Program-made: the position numbers and the translations under genes
NCBI GenBank assembly: GCA_937907425.1
Contig: CALCIE010000081.1
Coordinates: 62,001 to 126,000, forward strand
DNA length: 64,000 nt
Source: ZC4RG42 sp003242425
GTDB lineage: Bacteria; Pseudomonadota; Gammaproteobacteria; Burkholderiales; SG8-39
Direction of reading: 5' to 3'
Shown here: positions 28,288 to 35,691 of the stretch, piece after piece
How positions within the stretch are numbered: position 1 is the stretch's first letter
How the letters are laid out: every line of letters starts with the position of its first letter
The notes under the pieces: generated by a model
The model's database searches: none
Seen by the model: only the letters and a program-made list of their open reading frames with translations
Told to the model about the DNA's origin: nothing

Positions 28288-29607
28288 ATGCCGGTCGTCC
28301 CGGACGAAAAATTCGTTTCCTGGTTCCGTTCCGTCGCCCCCTACTTCCATTCCTTCCGCGGCTGCACCTTCGTCGTCGCCTTCGGCGGCGAGCTGGTGGA
28401 CGAAGGCCAGTTCGTGGCGCTCGCGCACGATCTCAACCTGCTGCACAGCGCCGGCATCCGGCTGGTGCTGGTGCACGGCTCGCGGCCGCAGATCGAGGCG
28501 CAGCTCAAGCAGCGCAACGCCACTTCGAACTATCACCGCGGGCTGCGCATCACCGATCCGGTGGCGCTCGACTGCGTCAAGGAGGCGGTCGGCCTGTTGC
28601 GGGTGGAAATCGACGCGCTGCTCTCGCTGGGCCTGCCGAACACGCCCATGGCGGGCGCGGCGATCAACACGGTGTCCGGCAATTTCATCACCGCGCAGCC
28701 GCTCGGCGTGCACGACGGCGTCGACTACCAGCACACCGGCACCGTGCGCAAGGTCGATGCCCAGGCCATCATCGGCTGCCTGGACGCGAACAACATCGTC
28801 ATCATCTCGCCCATCGGCTACTCGCCCACCGGCGAGGTGTTCAATCTGTCCATGGAAGACGTGGCGGTCGCCACCGCCGCGGCGCTGAAGGCGCACAAGC
28901 TGATCTTCTTCGCCGACGACATGGTGCGCGACGCCGAAGGCAATCCGGCGCCCGAGCTCACCGCGGCGGAAGCCGAACGGCTGCTGCAGACTTCCGAAAA
29001 ACTGACCGCGGACGCGCGCCTGTATCTCGCCCACGCGGTGGAGGCGGTGCGCGCCGGCGTGCCGCGCGCCCACGTCATCAACCGCAACACCGACGGGGCG
29101 CTGCTGATCGAGCTCTTCACCCACGAAGGTTCCGGCTGCATGATCACCGCCGACAAGCTGGAGCGCATCCGGCCCGCGACCATCGAGGACGTCGGCGGCG
29201 TGCTGCAGCTCATCGAGCCGATGGAAGCCGAAGGCATCCTGGTGCGGCGCAGCCGCGAGTTGCTGGAACAGGAGATCGGACGCTTCACCGTGCTGGAACA
29301 CGACAAGCGCATCGTCGGCTGCGCGGCGCTCTATCCCTTTCCGAAGGAACGCGCCGGCGAGCTGGCGTGTCTCGCCATCCGGCCCGAATACCAGCGGCTC
29401 GGCCACGGCGAGAAGCTCATGCAGACCATCGAGCGGCAGGCGCGCGAACAGGGACTGGAAAAGCTGTTCCTGCTGACCACGCGCGCGTCGCACTGGTTCA
29501 TCGAGCGCGGCTACAAGGAGGGCTCGGTCGACATCCTGCCCGAGGAAAAGCGCGCGCTCTACAACTGGCAGCGCCGCTCTAAAGTGCTGGTGAAATCGCT
29601 GCGCTGA
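28288..29607 (+). CDS. argA: amino-acid N-acetyltransferase (N-acetylglutamate synthase)
   Basis: This 439-residue enzyme commits glutamate to arginine synthesis by N-acetylation. The N-terminal amino-acid-kinase-like domain (about 20-285) contains CTFVVAFGGELVDEG and LVLVHGSRPQIEAQL and usually binds arginine for feedback inhibition. The C-terminal GNAT domain (about 295-435) contains ACLAIRPEYQRLGHGEKLM. This two-domain form is the classical gammaproteobacterial/betaproteobacterial ArgA. argH lies about 11 kb upstream. yggX follows after 30 bases. Confidence 0.96.
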   Translation: MPVVPDEKFVSWFRSVAPYFHSFRGCTFVVAFGGELVDEGQFVALAHDLNLLHSAGIRLVLVHGSRPQIEAQLKQRNATSNYHRGLRITDPVALDCVKEAVGLLRVEIDALLSLGLPNTPMAGAAINTVSGNFITAQPLGVHDGVDYQHTGTVRKVDAQAIIGCLDANNIVIISPIGYSPTGEVFNLSMEDVAVATAAALKAHKLIFFADDMVRDAEGNPAPELTAAEAERLLQTSEKLTADARLYLAHAVEAVRAGVPRAHVINRNTDGALLIELFTHEGSGCMITADKLERIRPATIEDVGGVLQLIEPMEAEGILVRRSRELLEQEIGRFTVLEHDKRIVGCAALYPFPKERAGELACLAIRPEYQRLGHGEKLMQTIERQAREQGLEKLFLLTTRASHWFIERGYKEGSVDILPEEKRALYNWQRRSKVLVKSLR

Positions 29608-29637
29608 CGCGCCCAAGCGAGTTTATTGGAGATAACG

Positions 29638-29910
29638 ATGGCCCGTACCGTTCACTGCATCAAACTCGGCCGCGAAGCCGAGGGTCTGGATTTCCCGCCG
29701 CTGCCGGGCGAGCTCGGCAAGCGCATCTACGAGAACGTGTCCAAGGAAGCGTGGCAGCAGTGGCTGCGCTACCAGACCATGCTCATCAACGAACACCGCC
29801 TGAATCTCGCCGATCCGCGCGCCCGGCAGTACCTCGCCGAGCAGACCGAGAAGCATTTCTTCGGCTCCGGCGCGGACACCGCGGCCGGCTACGTACCGCC
29901 CGGGAAGTGA
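29638..29910 (+). CDS. yggX: Fe(2+)-trafficking / oxidative damage protection protein YggX
   Basis: This 90-residue protein matches YggX in length and sequence. The conserved Cys7 lies in MARTVHCIKLGREAEGLDFP, and WLRYQTMLINEHRLNLADP follows. YggX protects iron-sulfur clusters and iron pools from oxidative damage. The start at 29638 follows TTGGAGATAACG; an in-frame upstream ATG at 29626 would precede that Shine-Dalgarno sequence and is rejected. It may share a transcript with argA. In E. coli yggX is beside mutY, which is not present here. Confidence 0.96.
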   Translation: MARTVHCIKLGREAEGLDFPPLPGELGKRIYENVSKEAWQQWLRYQTMLINEHRLNLADPRARQYLAEQTEKHFFGSGADTAAGYVPPGK

Positions 29911-29915
29911 GCTTA

Positions 29916-29942
29916 CGGCCCCGTTCCCGGGGAGCGGGGCCG
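29916..29942. terminator. hairpin between convergent yggX and phoU
   Basis: CGGCCCCG (29916-29923) pairs with CGGGGCCG (29935-29942); the loop contains a second small CCCGGGG pairing. There is no T-tract on either side, so termination here is likely but not certain. Confidence 0.45.
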
Positions 29943-29949
29943 CGGGCGC

Positions 29950-30642
29950 TCAGCGCTCGTCGTCGAAGTCGGCGGTGTGGAGGTGGCGCACGTCGCGCCC
30001 TTCGACCATGTAGATCACGTACTCCGCCATGTTCTTGGAGTGATCGCCGATGCGCTCCAGCGCCTTGGCGACGAACAGGACCTCCAGACAGCGGCTGATG
30101 GTGCGCGGATCCTCCATCATGAAAGTGATGAGCTCGCGCAGAATCGAGCGAAACTCCACGTCCACCGCATCGTCCTGCTGCACCACGCGCATGGCCGCCT
30201 TGGAATCGAGCCGCGCGAAGGCGTCGAGCGAGCTGCGCAGCATGCCGACGGCCAGATTGGTGATGTGACGCAGGTCCACGCGCGGCATGTGCAGACGCTC
30301 CGCCTCGTGGATCAGTTTGGCCATGCGGGCGATCTTCTCGGCCTCGTCGCCGATACGCTCGAGATCGGTGATGGTCTTCACCACCGCGATGAGCAGCCGC
30401 AGATCGCTTGCCGCCGGCTGACGGCGGGCGATGATGTGGCTGCACGCTTCGTCCAGTTCGACTTCCATCGCGTTGACGCGATGGTCGTTCTGCTGGACGC
30501 GCTCGATCTCCTCCATGTTCCCGCTTTCGAGCGCGTCGATCGCACGCTGGATCTGCTCTTCCACCAGCCCGCCCATCTGCAGCACGCGCGTGCGGACGGT
30601 CTCCAGCTCCGCGTCGAACTGTTTGGACGTGTGTTCACTCAT
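29950..30642 (-). CDS. phoU: phosphate signalling protein PhoU
   Basis: This 230-residue protein folds as two three-helix bundles, each with a conserved metal-binding E/DxxxD-type segment. Visible examples are ALERIGDHSKNMAEYVIYM near the C-terminus and DLERIGDEAEKIARMAKLI near residue 100. PhoU mediates negative control between the Pst phosphate transporter and the PhoR kinase. Neither pst genes nor phoBR are in the window, so this copy is orphaned here. It is convergent with yggX. Confidence 0.95.
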   Translation of the reverse strand: MSEHTSKQFDAELETVRTRVLQMGGLVEEQIQRAIDALESGNMEEIERVQQNDHRVNAMEVELDEACSHIIARRQPAASDLRLLIAVVKTITDLERIGDEAEKIARMAKLIHEAERLHMPRVDLRHITNLAVGMLRSSLDAFARLDSKAAMRVVQQDDAVDVEFRSILRELITFMMEDPRTISRCLEVLFVAKALERIGDHSKNMAEYVIYMVEGRDVRHLHTADFDDER

Positions 30643-30701
30643 GGTTGCCTCCTCAACGCACTCGCTAGCATAGCAGCGCGTCTGTTTCCTGGGCAGAGCA
30701 A

Positions 30702-31364
30702 TCAGGCGCGGCGCAGGGTTTCGACGCCGCCCGGACGGCCGAGCAAGAGCACGTCCGCGCCGCGTTGGGCGAACAACCCGCAGGTGACCACGCCGACGAT
30801 GTTGTTGAGCGTGCGCTCCAGCGCCACGGGATCGAGGATCTCCAGCCCGGCGACGTCGAGGATGACGTTGCCGTTGTCGGTCGTCACCCCCTCGCGCAGG
30901 CGCGGACGCCCGCCCAGCTTCACCAGCTCCCGGGCCACGTAAGAACGCGCCATGGGAATGACCTCGATGGGCAGGGGAAAGTTACCCAGCACATCCACCA
31001 GCTTGCTCTCGTCGGCGATGCAGACGAACCGGCGCGCCACCGCAGCCACGATCTTTTCCCTCGTCAGCGCGCCGCCGCCGCCCTTGATCATGGCGAAGTG
31101 GGGCGTGATCTCGTCGGCCCCGTCGATGTAGACCGGCAACTCATCGACCTCGTTCAGGTCAAAAAGAGGGATGCCGTGCGCGCGCAGCCGCGCCGCCGTC
31201 TGTTCCGAGCTCGGCACGGCGCCCTTGATGCGCCCCTTGATCCCGGCCAGCTCGTCGATGAAATGGTTGGCGGTGGAGCCGGTGCCGACGCCGATGACGG
31301 CGTCGTCCACCACGTATTTGAGCGCTTCCCGCGCCACGGCGCGCTTCAGTTCGTCTTGGGTCAT
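30702..31364 (-). CDS. rpiA: ribose-5-phosphate isomerase A
   Basis: This 220-residue enzyme interconverts ribose 5-phosphate and ribulose 5-phosphate. VIGVGTGSTANHFIDEL, PVYIDGADEI, KGGGGALTREKIVA and the ending RPGGVETL are signatures of the A-type enzyme. The start MTQDELKRAVAREAL was chosen; an open N-terminal extension is serine/arginine-rich and unlikely. A promoter candidate lies about 95 bases upstream. phoU lies downstream on the same strand after about 60 bases. Confidence 0.96.
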   Translation of the reverse strand: MTQDELKRAVAREALKYVVDDAVIGVGTGSTANHFIDELAGIKGRIKGAVPSSEQTAARLRAHGIPLFDLNEVDELPVYIDGADEITPHFAMIKGGGGALTREKIVAAVARRFVCIADESKLVDVLGNFPLPIEVIPMARSYVARELVKLGGRPRLREGVTTDNGNVILDVAGLEILDPVALERTLNNIVGVVTCGLFAQRGADVLLLGRPGGVETLRRA

Positions 31365-31457
31365 GGTGTTCGAATGGGGATGGGAATGGGAAAGTCGGGA
31401 CCGGCGGCGGTGCCGCGGCGTCGCGCGCAAGGGCGGGACAGTCGGAGAATCGACAGG

Positions 31458-31486
31458 ATTCTAGTCGGCACGGCCGGATTTGTCCG
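31458..31486 (-). promoter_or_regulatory. sigma-70-like promoter of rpiA
   Basis: On the minus strand CGGACA (31481-31486) and TAGAAT (31458-31463) are separated by 17 bases. The -35 matches consensus at four positions and the -10 at five. The leader would be about 90 bases. Confidence 0.45.
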
Positions 31487-31566
31487 TTGGTAGCAAACTT
31501 GTTTTCATTATCGCGCGTCCGGCGGACGTAAAATCGTCGCACGCGCTGTCCCTCAGGGAGCTCCGT

Positions 31567-32175
31567 ATGCGCCCTCGCAACCTTTATTCTTGGCTACTAG
31601 CCGCCGCCCTGACGGCAGGGGCGCTGCCTGCGTACGCGCAGTTGGCTCAGTCGTACACCGACCGGGCGCGCCAGGGTACGGATGAGGACCAGGGACTCGT
31701 CGTCGCGCCGCTCGGCGGTACGGGGCTGAGCCTCGACCGCAGCCCGCGTTACGGGGGCGGATTGCGGCTGCTGCCCAACAACAGCGGGGCCTTCGTCGGC
31801 TACCGGATCGGCAACTGGACGGTCGGCTCGGCCCTGCATCAGGAAGACGGGCATGCGGACCGCCCCGCCTGGCTCGATCTGGGCGCGAGCTACGGCTTCA
31901 ACCTGACGCCCAAACAGCGCATCACCCTGGACGGCGGGGTCAGCCTGCGCGCCCCCGGCCCCTGGAATCCCCGCGTCCCCTCGCTGTCGCTCGCCGAGCC
32001 GTCGGAACCGGGCGCCGGGCTTCGTCTGTCCTGGCAGTATAACTTCGGCCGCAACCACTACTTCTCGACCACCCTCGGCTTCGACCACCGTTTCGATTCG
32101 CCCTGGGACGACGGGCCGGAGGCCGAGCGCAACGCCGCCACCTTCGGCACCTTCTACGGCTACCGCTTCTGGTGA
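31567..32175 (+). CDS. orphan outer-membrane beta-barrel-like protein with signal peptide
   Basis: This 202-residue protein is not recognised as a named family. A clear Sec signal peptide (about residues 1-25, ending AYAQ) is followed by alternating polar/aromatic strands such as GAFVGYRIGNWTVGSAL, YGFNLTPKQRITLDGGV and HYFSTTLGFDHRF. It ends in GTFYGYRFW, an aromatic C-terminus typical of outer-membrane beta-barrels. Size suggests a barrel of about eight strands. The start follows CAGGGAGCTCC. It stands alone between divergent rpiA and convergent lpdA. Function is unknown; similar short proteins are seen in some betaproteobacteria, but I cannot verify homologues. Confidence 0.75.
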   Translation: MRPRNLYSWLLAAALTAGALPAYAQLAQSYTDRARQGTDEDQGLVVAPLGGTGLSLDRSPRYGGGLRLLPNNSGAFVGYRIGNWTVGSALHQEDGHADRPAWLDLGASYGFNLTPKQRITLDGGVSLRAPGPWNPRVPSLSLAEPSEPGAGLRLSWQYNFGRNHYFSTTLGFDHRFDSPWDDGPEAERNAATFGTFYGYRFW

Positions 32176-32185
32176 GCCTGCCTGA

Positions 32186-32210
32186 GCCGCACGCGGCATG
32201 CGCGTGCGGC
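32186..32210. terminator. hairpin between convergent genes
   Basis: GCCGCACGC (32186-32194) pairs with GCGTGCGGC (32202-32210) around a seven-base loop between the orphan outer-membrane-like gene and lpdA. No T-tract follows in either direction, so its role as a terminator is tentative. Confidence 0.4.
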
Positions 32211-32217
32211 GCCCGCC

Positions 32218-33963
32218 TCATTTCTTCGGCACGTAGAGGTCGGTGATCGAGCCCAACGCCACTTCCGCCGCGAAGCACGGCGTTTCCGACAACGTCGGAT
32301 GCGGATGGATGGTGAGGGCGATGTCTTCCATGTCGGCGCCCATTTCCAGCGCGAGCACCAGCTCCGCGATCAGCTCGCCGGCGTTCACGCCTACGATGCC
32401 GGCGCCGAGGATGCGCTTGGTCTGCGGGTCAAAAAGCAGCTTGGTCATGCCGTCGTCGCGGCCCACGGACAGCGCGCGGCCGCTCGCCGCCCACGGAAAA
32501 ACGGCTTTCTCGTAGGCAATACCTTCGCGCTTGGCCTGCTCCTCGGTCAGCCCCATCCACGCCACTTCCGGGTCGGTGTAGGCGACCGAAGGAATGGTCA
32601 TGGCATCGAAGGCCGCCTTGTGGCCGGCGATGACTTCGGCGGCGACCTTCGCTTCGTGCGTCGCCTTGTGCGCCAGCATCGGCTCGCCGCAGATGTCGCC
32701 GATGGCGTAGATGTGCGGCACGTTGGTGCGCTGCTGCTTGTCGACGGGAATGAAGCCGCGTTCGTTCACGTGCACGCCGGCGTTCTCCGCGCCGATCTCG
32801 CGGCCGTTGGGACGACGCCCCACGGCGAGCAGCACACGGTCGTAGAGTTGCGGCGCCGGCGCATCCGGTCCTTCGAAGGTCGCCAGCAGGCCTTCCTTCT
32901 TCGCCTCGAGCTTGGTCACCTTGGTCTTGAGGTAGACGGCCTCGTAGCGTTCGCGGATGCGCTTCTCCAGCGGCTTCACAATGTCGCGGTCGGCGCCGGG
33001 AATGAGCCCGTCCATCAGCTCCACCACGGTGATCTTGGCTCCCAGCGCATCGTACACGCAGGCCATTTCCAGGCCGATGATGCCGCCGCCGATCACCAGC
33101 ATGCGTTTCGGGATATCCGGCAACGCCAGCGCGCCGGTGGAGTCGATCAGCCGCGGATCGTCGTAGGGGAAACCGGGAATGCGCGCCACCGAGGAGCCGG
33201 CGGCGATGATGCAGTAGTCGAAGGTGATGCGGCGCACGCCTTCGGCGCCTTCGACGACGAGCGATTTCGGCGATTCGAATTTGCCCACGCCCTGCACCAC
33301 CGTGACCTTACGCTGCTTGGCCAGGCCGGAGAGACCTTTGGTGAGCTTGCCGATCACCGATTCCTTCCAGGCGCGCAGCTTGTCGACATCGATCTTCGGT
33401 TTGCCGAAGCTGATGCCGTGAGGCGCCATTTCCTCGGCTTCGGTGATGACCTTTGCAGCGTGCAGCAGCGCCTTAGAGGGAATGCAGCCGACGTTGAGGC
33501 ACACGCCGCCCAGCGTGGCGTAACGTTCGACCAGCACCACCTGCTTGCCGAGATCGGCGGCACGGAAAGCGGCGGTGTAGCCCCCGGGGCCGGAACCGAG
33601 CACCAGCACTTCGGCGTGCAGATCGCCGGCGGACGCTGCGACGGGCGCCGCGGGTTTCGCGGCAGCGGCGGCGGACTGCGCCGGCGCGCTCGGCGCCTCG
33701 GGTTCAGGCGCTCCGGCCTGCGTCGGCTCCTCGGCTTCCAGGCGCAGGATCAGGCTGCCTTCGGAGACCTTGTCGCCGACCTTCACCAGCACTTCCTTCA
33801 CCACGCCACCCTGCGGTGCCGGCACGTCCATGGTCGCTTTGTCGGTTTCGAGGACGATCAGCGAGGCTTCGGGCTCGATGCGGTCGCCCGGTTTGACCAG
33901 CACCTCGATGACGTCCACATCCTTGAAATCGCCGATGGAAGGCACCCTGACTTCTACGCTCAT
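32218..33963 (-). CDS. lpdA: dihydrolipoyl dehydrogenase (E3) with N-terminal lipoyl domain
   Basis: This 581-residue E3 subunit of the pyruvate dehydrogenase complex reoxidises dihydrolipoamide with NAD+. Residues 1-75 form a lipoyl domain with the lipoylation site Lys42 (LETDKATMDVP). An Ala/Pro-rich linker (about 78-115) precedes the flavoprotein: VLGSGPGGYTAAFRAADLG, the redox disulfide in GGVCLNVGCIPSKALL, the second nucleotide-binding loop MLVIGGGIIGLEMA, and the C-terminal HPHPTLSE His-Glu pair. This fused form is known from Ralstonia and Neisseria E3 proteins. The start MSVEVRVPSIGDF fits the domain edge. Confidence 0.97.
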   Translation of the reverse strand: MSVEVRVPSIGDFKDVDVIEVLVKPGDRIEPEASLIVLETDKATMDVPAPQGGVVKEVLVKVGDKVSEGSLILRLEAEEPTQAGAPEPEAPSAPAQSAAAAAKPAAPVAASAGDLHAEVLVLGSGPGGYTAAFRAADLGKQVVLVERYATLGGVCLNVGCIPSKALLHAAKVITEAEEMAPHGISFGKPKIDVDKLRAWKESVIGKLTKGLSGLAKQRKVTVVQGVGKFESPKSLVVEGAEGVRRITFDYCIIAAGSSVARIPGFPYDDPRLIDSTGALALPDIPKRMLVIGGGIIGLEMACVYDALGAKITVVELMDGLIPGADRDIVKPLEKRIRERYEAVYLKTKVTKLEAKKEGLLATFEGPDAPAPQLYDRVLLAVGRRPNGREIGAENAGVHVNERGFIPVDKQQRTNVPHIYAIGDICGEPMLAHKATHEAKVAAEVIAGHKAAFDAMTIPSVAYTDPEVAWMGLTEEQAKREGIAYEKAVFPWAASGRALSVGRDDGMTKLLFDPQTKRILGAGIVGVNAGELIAELVLALEMGADMEDIALTIHPHPTLSETPCFAAEVALGSITDLYVPKK

Positions 33964-34266
33964 CGATAACCCCATTCGAGTGTGTGCGGTTCGCGCCGCC
34001 CTGCCGAACCGCGATCGGATTCGATTCCATCTTCGACACCCGTGCGCGCCGCCGCAGCCCGAACCCGGCCCCTCACGCAGCGGGCGTGCCACGCCGCCGG
34101 CGCCAAGAAGCGGCCGTCGCGCGCAGGCGAGAACCGTGCGGCTCCTCCGTCAAGGCACGGCAAGTCGGCGGCGATTGTCGCCGCCGAAAGGCGCCGTCGC
34201 GATTGAATCTTTTTCGCTGCCGCGATTGATCCTTTCAAAAAACGCAGGCCGAGCGCGGAGCGCGCA
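33964..34266. other. 303-bp gap between aceF and lpdA
   Basis: No gene was recognised here. A nine-base-pair hairpin with a three-base loop lies at 34166-34186 (CGGCGGCGA / TCGCCGCCG) without a T-tract. The part nearest aceF (about 34200-34250) is AT-richer and could hold a separate lpdA promoter or processing site. The gap is unusually long for an otherwise compact pyruvate dehydrogenase cluster. Confidence 0.4.
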
Positions 34267-35616
34267 CTACAGTATCGCGCGCCGGAAATCGGCCAGCACT
34301 TGCGCGAGGTAGGCGTTGAAGCGCGCCGCCGCCGCGCCGTCGATCACGCGGTGGTCGTAAGAGAGCGACAGCGGCAGGATCAGCCGCGGTACGAACTCCT
34401 TGCCATTCCACACCGGCTTCATGGTCGCTTTCGATACGCCGAGGATCGCCACTTCCGGCGCGTTGATGATGGGCGTGAACGAGGTGCCGCCGATGCCGCC
34501 GAGGCTGGAAATGGAGAAGGTTCCGCCCTGCATGTCGGCGGGCTTGAGCTTGCCCTCGCGCGCCTGCTTGGCCAGTTCCGCGGTCTCCCGCGCCAGCTCG
34601 AACACGCCCTTCTTGTCGGCGTCCTTGATGACCGGCACCACCAGCCCGTTCGGCGTGTCGGCGGCGAAGCCGATGTTGTAGTAGCGCTTGAGCACCAGGT
34701 TGTCGCCGTCGAGCGAACTGTTGAACTCGGGGAACTTCTTGAGCGCCGCCGTGCAGGCCTTGATGAGGAAGGCGAGCAGCGTCACGCGCAGGCCTTCCTT
34801 CTCGTTCTCCTTGTTCAACTGGATACGCAGCGCCTCCAGTTCGGTGATGTCCGCCTCCTCGTTGTTGGTGACGTGCGGGATCATCACCCAGTTGCGCGCA
34901 AGGTTGGCGCCGGAGATCTTCTTGATGCGCGACAGCGGCTGCACCTCGACCGGGCCGAACTTGGCGAAATCCACCTGCGGCCAGGGCGCGAGCTCCAGCC
35001 CGGCGATGCCGGCCCCTTGTGCGGGACGCGCCAGCGCGCCTTTGACGAATGCCTGCACGTCCTCGATGAGAATGCGGCCCTTGGGTCCGCTGCCCCGCAC
35101 CTGACGCAGATCGACGCCCAGCTCGCGCGCGAACTTGCGCACCGAGGGGCTCGCATGCGGACGATGCCCGGGCGGCACGTTCTCGATGGGCAGGGGCGGA
35201 ATGCGCTCGGGCTGCGCCTGGGTCGGCTTGACCATGTATTCCGCCGGGCTGGGCACTTCCACCGTTGCCGGCGCAGGCGCCGGCGCTTCCACCCGCGGCG
35301 GTTCCGCTTTGGGCGGCTGCGCTTCGGGCGCCGCGGCCTTCGGCGCCTCCGCCTGCGGCGCTGGCGCGGCGGCTTCGGCCTCTTCCAGCACCACGATCGG
35401 CGTGCCTTGGGAGACCTTGTCGCCGACCTTGACCAGCACCTGTTGCACCACGCCCGCCCAGGGCGAAGGGATTTCCATCGTCGCCTTGTCGGTCTCGAGC
35501 GTGATGAGCGATTGGTCGGCCGTCACCTGGTCGCCGGGCTTGACCAGCACTTCGATCACGTCGACTTCCTTGAAGTCGCCCAGCTCGGGGAGCAGGACTT
35601 CTTTTATTGCGCCCAT
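34267..35616 (-). CDS. aceF: dihydrolipoyllysine-residue acetyltransferase (PDH E2)
   Basis: This 449-residue E2 core of pyruvate dehydrogenase transfers acetyl groups to CoA. It has one lipoyl domain (about 1-78, Lys44 in LETDKATMEIP), a long Ala/Pro/Glu linker (about 80-140), a peripheral subunit-binding domain (about 148-185, SPSVRKFARELGVDLRQVRG) and a catalytic domain ending in SYDHRVIDGAAAARFNAYLA with the HxxxD active site. E. coli E2 has three lipoyl domains; here the second lipoyl unit of the complex is on E3. The start MGAIKEVLLPELGDF fits the domain edge. Confidence 0.96.
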   Translation of the reverse strand: MGAIKEVLLPELGDFKEVDVIEVLVKPGDQVTADQSLITLETDKATMEIPSPWAGVVQQVLVKVGDKVSQGTPIVVLEEAEAAAPAPQAEAPKAAAPEAQPPKAEPPRVEAPAPAPATVEVPSPAEYMVKPTQAQPERIPPLPIENVPPGHRPHASPSVRKFARELGVDLRQVRGSGPKGRILIEDVQAFVKGALARPAQGAGIAGLELAPWPQVDFAKFGPVEVQPLSRIKKISGANLARNWVMIPHVTNNEEADITELEALRIQLNKENEKEGLRVTLLAFLIKACTAALKKFPEFNSSLDGDNLVLKRYYNIGFAADTPNGLVVPVIKDADKKGVFELARETAELAKQAREGKLKPADMQGGTFSISSLGGIGGTSFTPIINAPEVAILGVSKATMKPVWNGKEFVPRLILPLSLSYDHRVIDGAAAARFNAYLAQVLADFRRAIL

Positions 35617-35691
35617 GTTGTCCTCGCATGGCGCGCCCGCGCGCATCGCGCGCGGGCGTCGTTGTCGTTTGCCTCTTGTTCGAACCGGAGT

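Noticed and set aside
34166..34186. Nine-base-pair hairpin in the aceF-lpdA gap as an intrinsic terminator.
   Set aside because: There is no T-tract on the transcribed strand, and lpdA downstream should be expressed with aceE-aceF.
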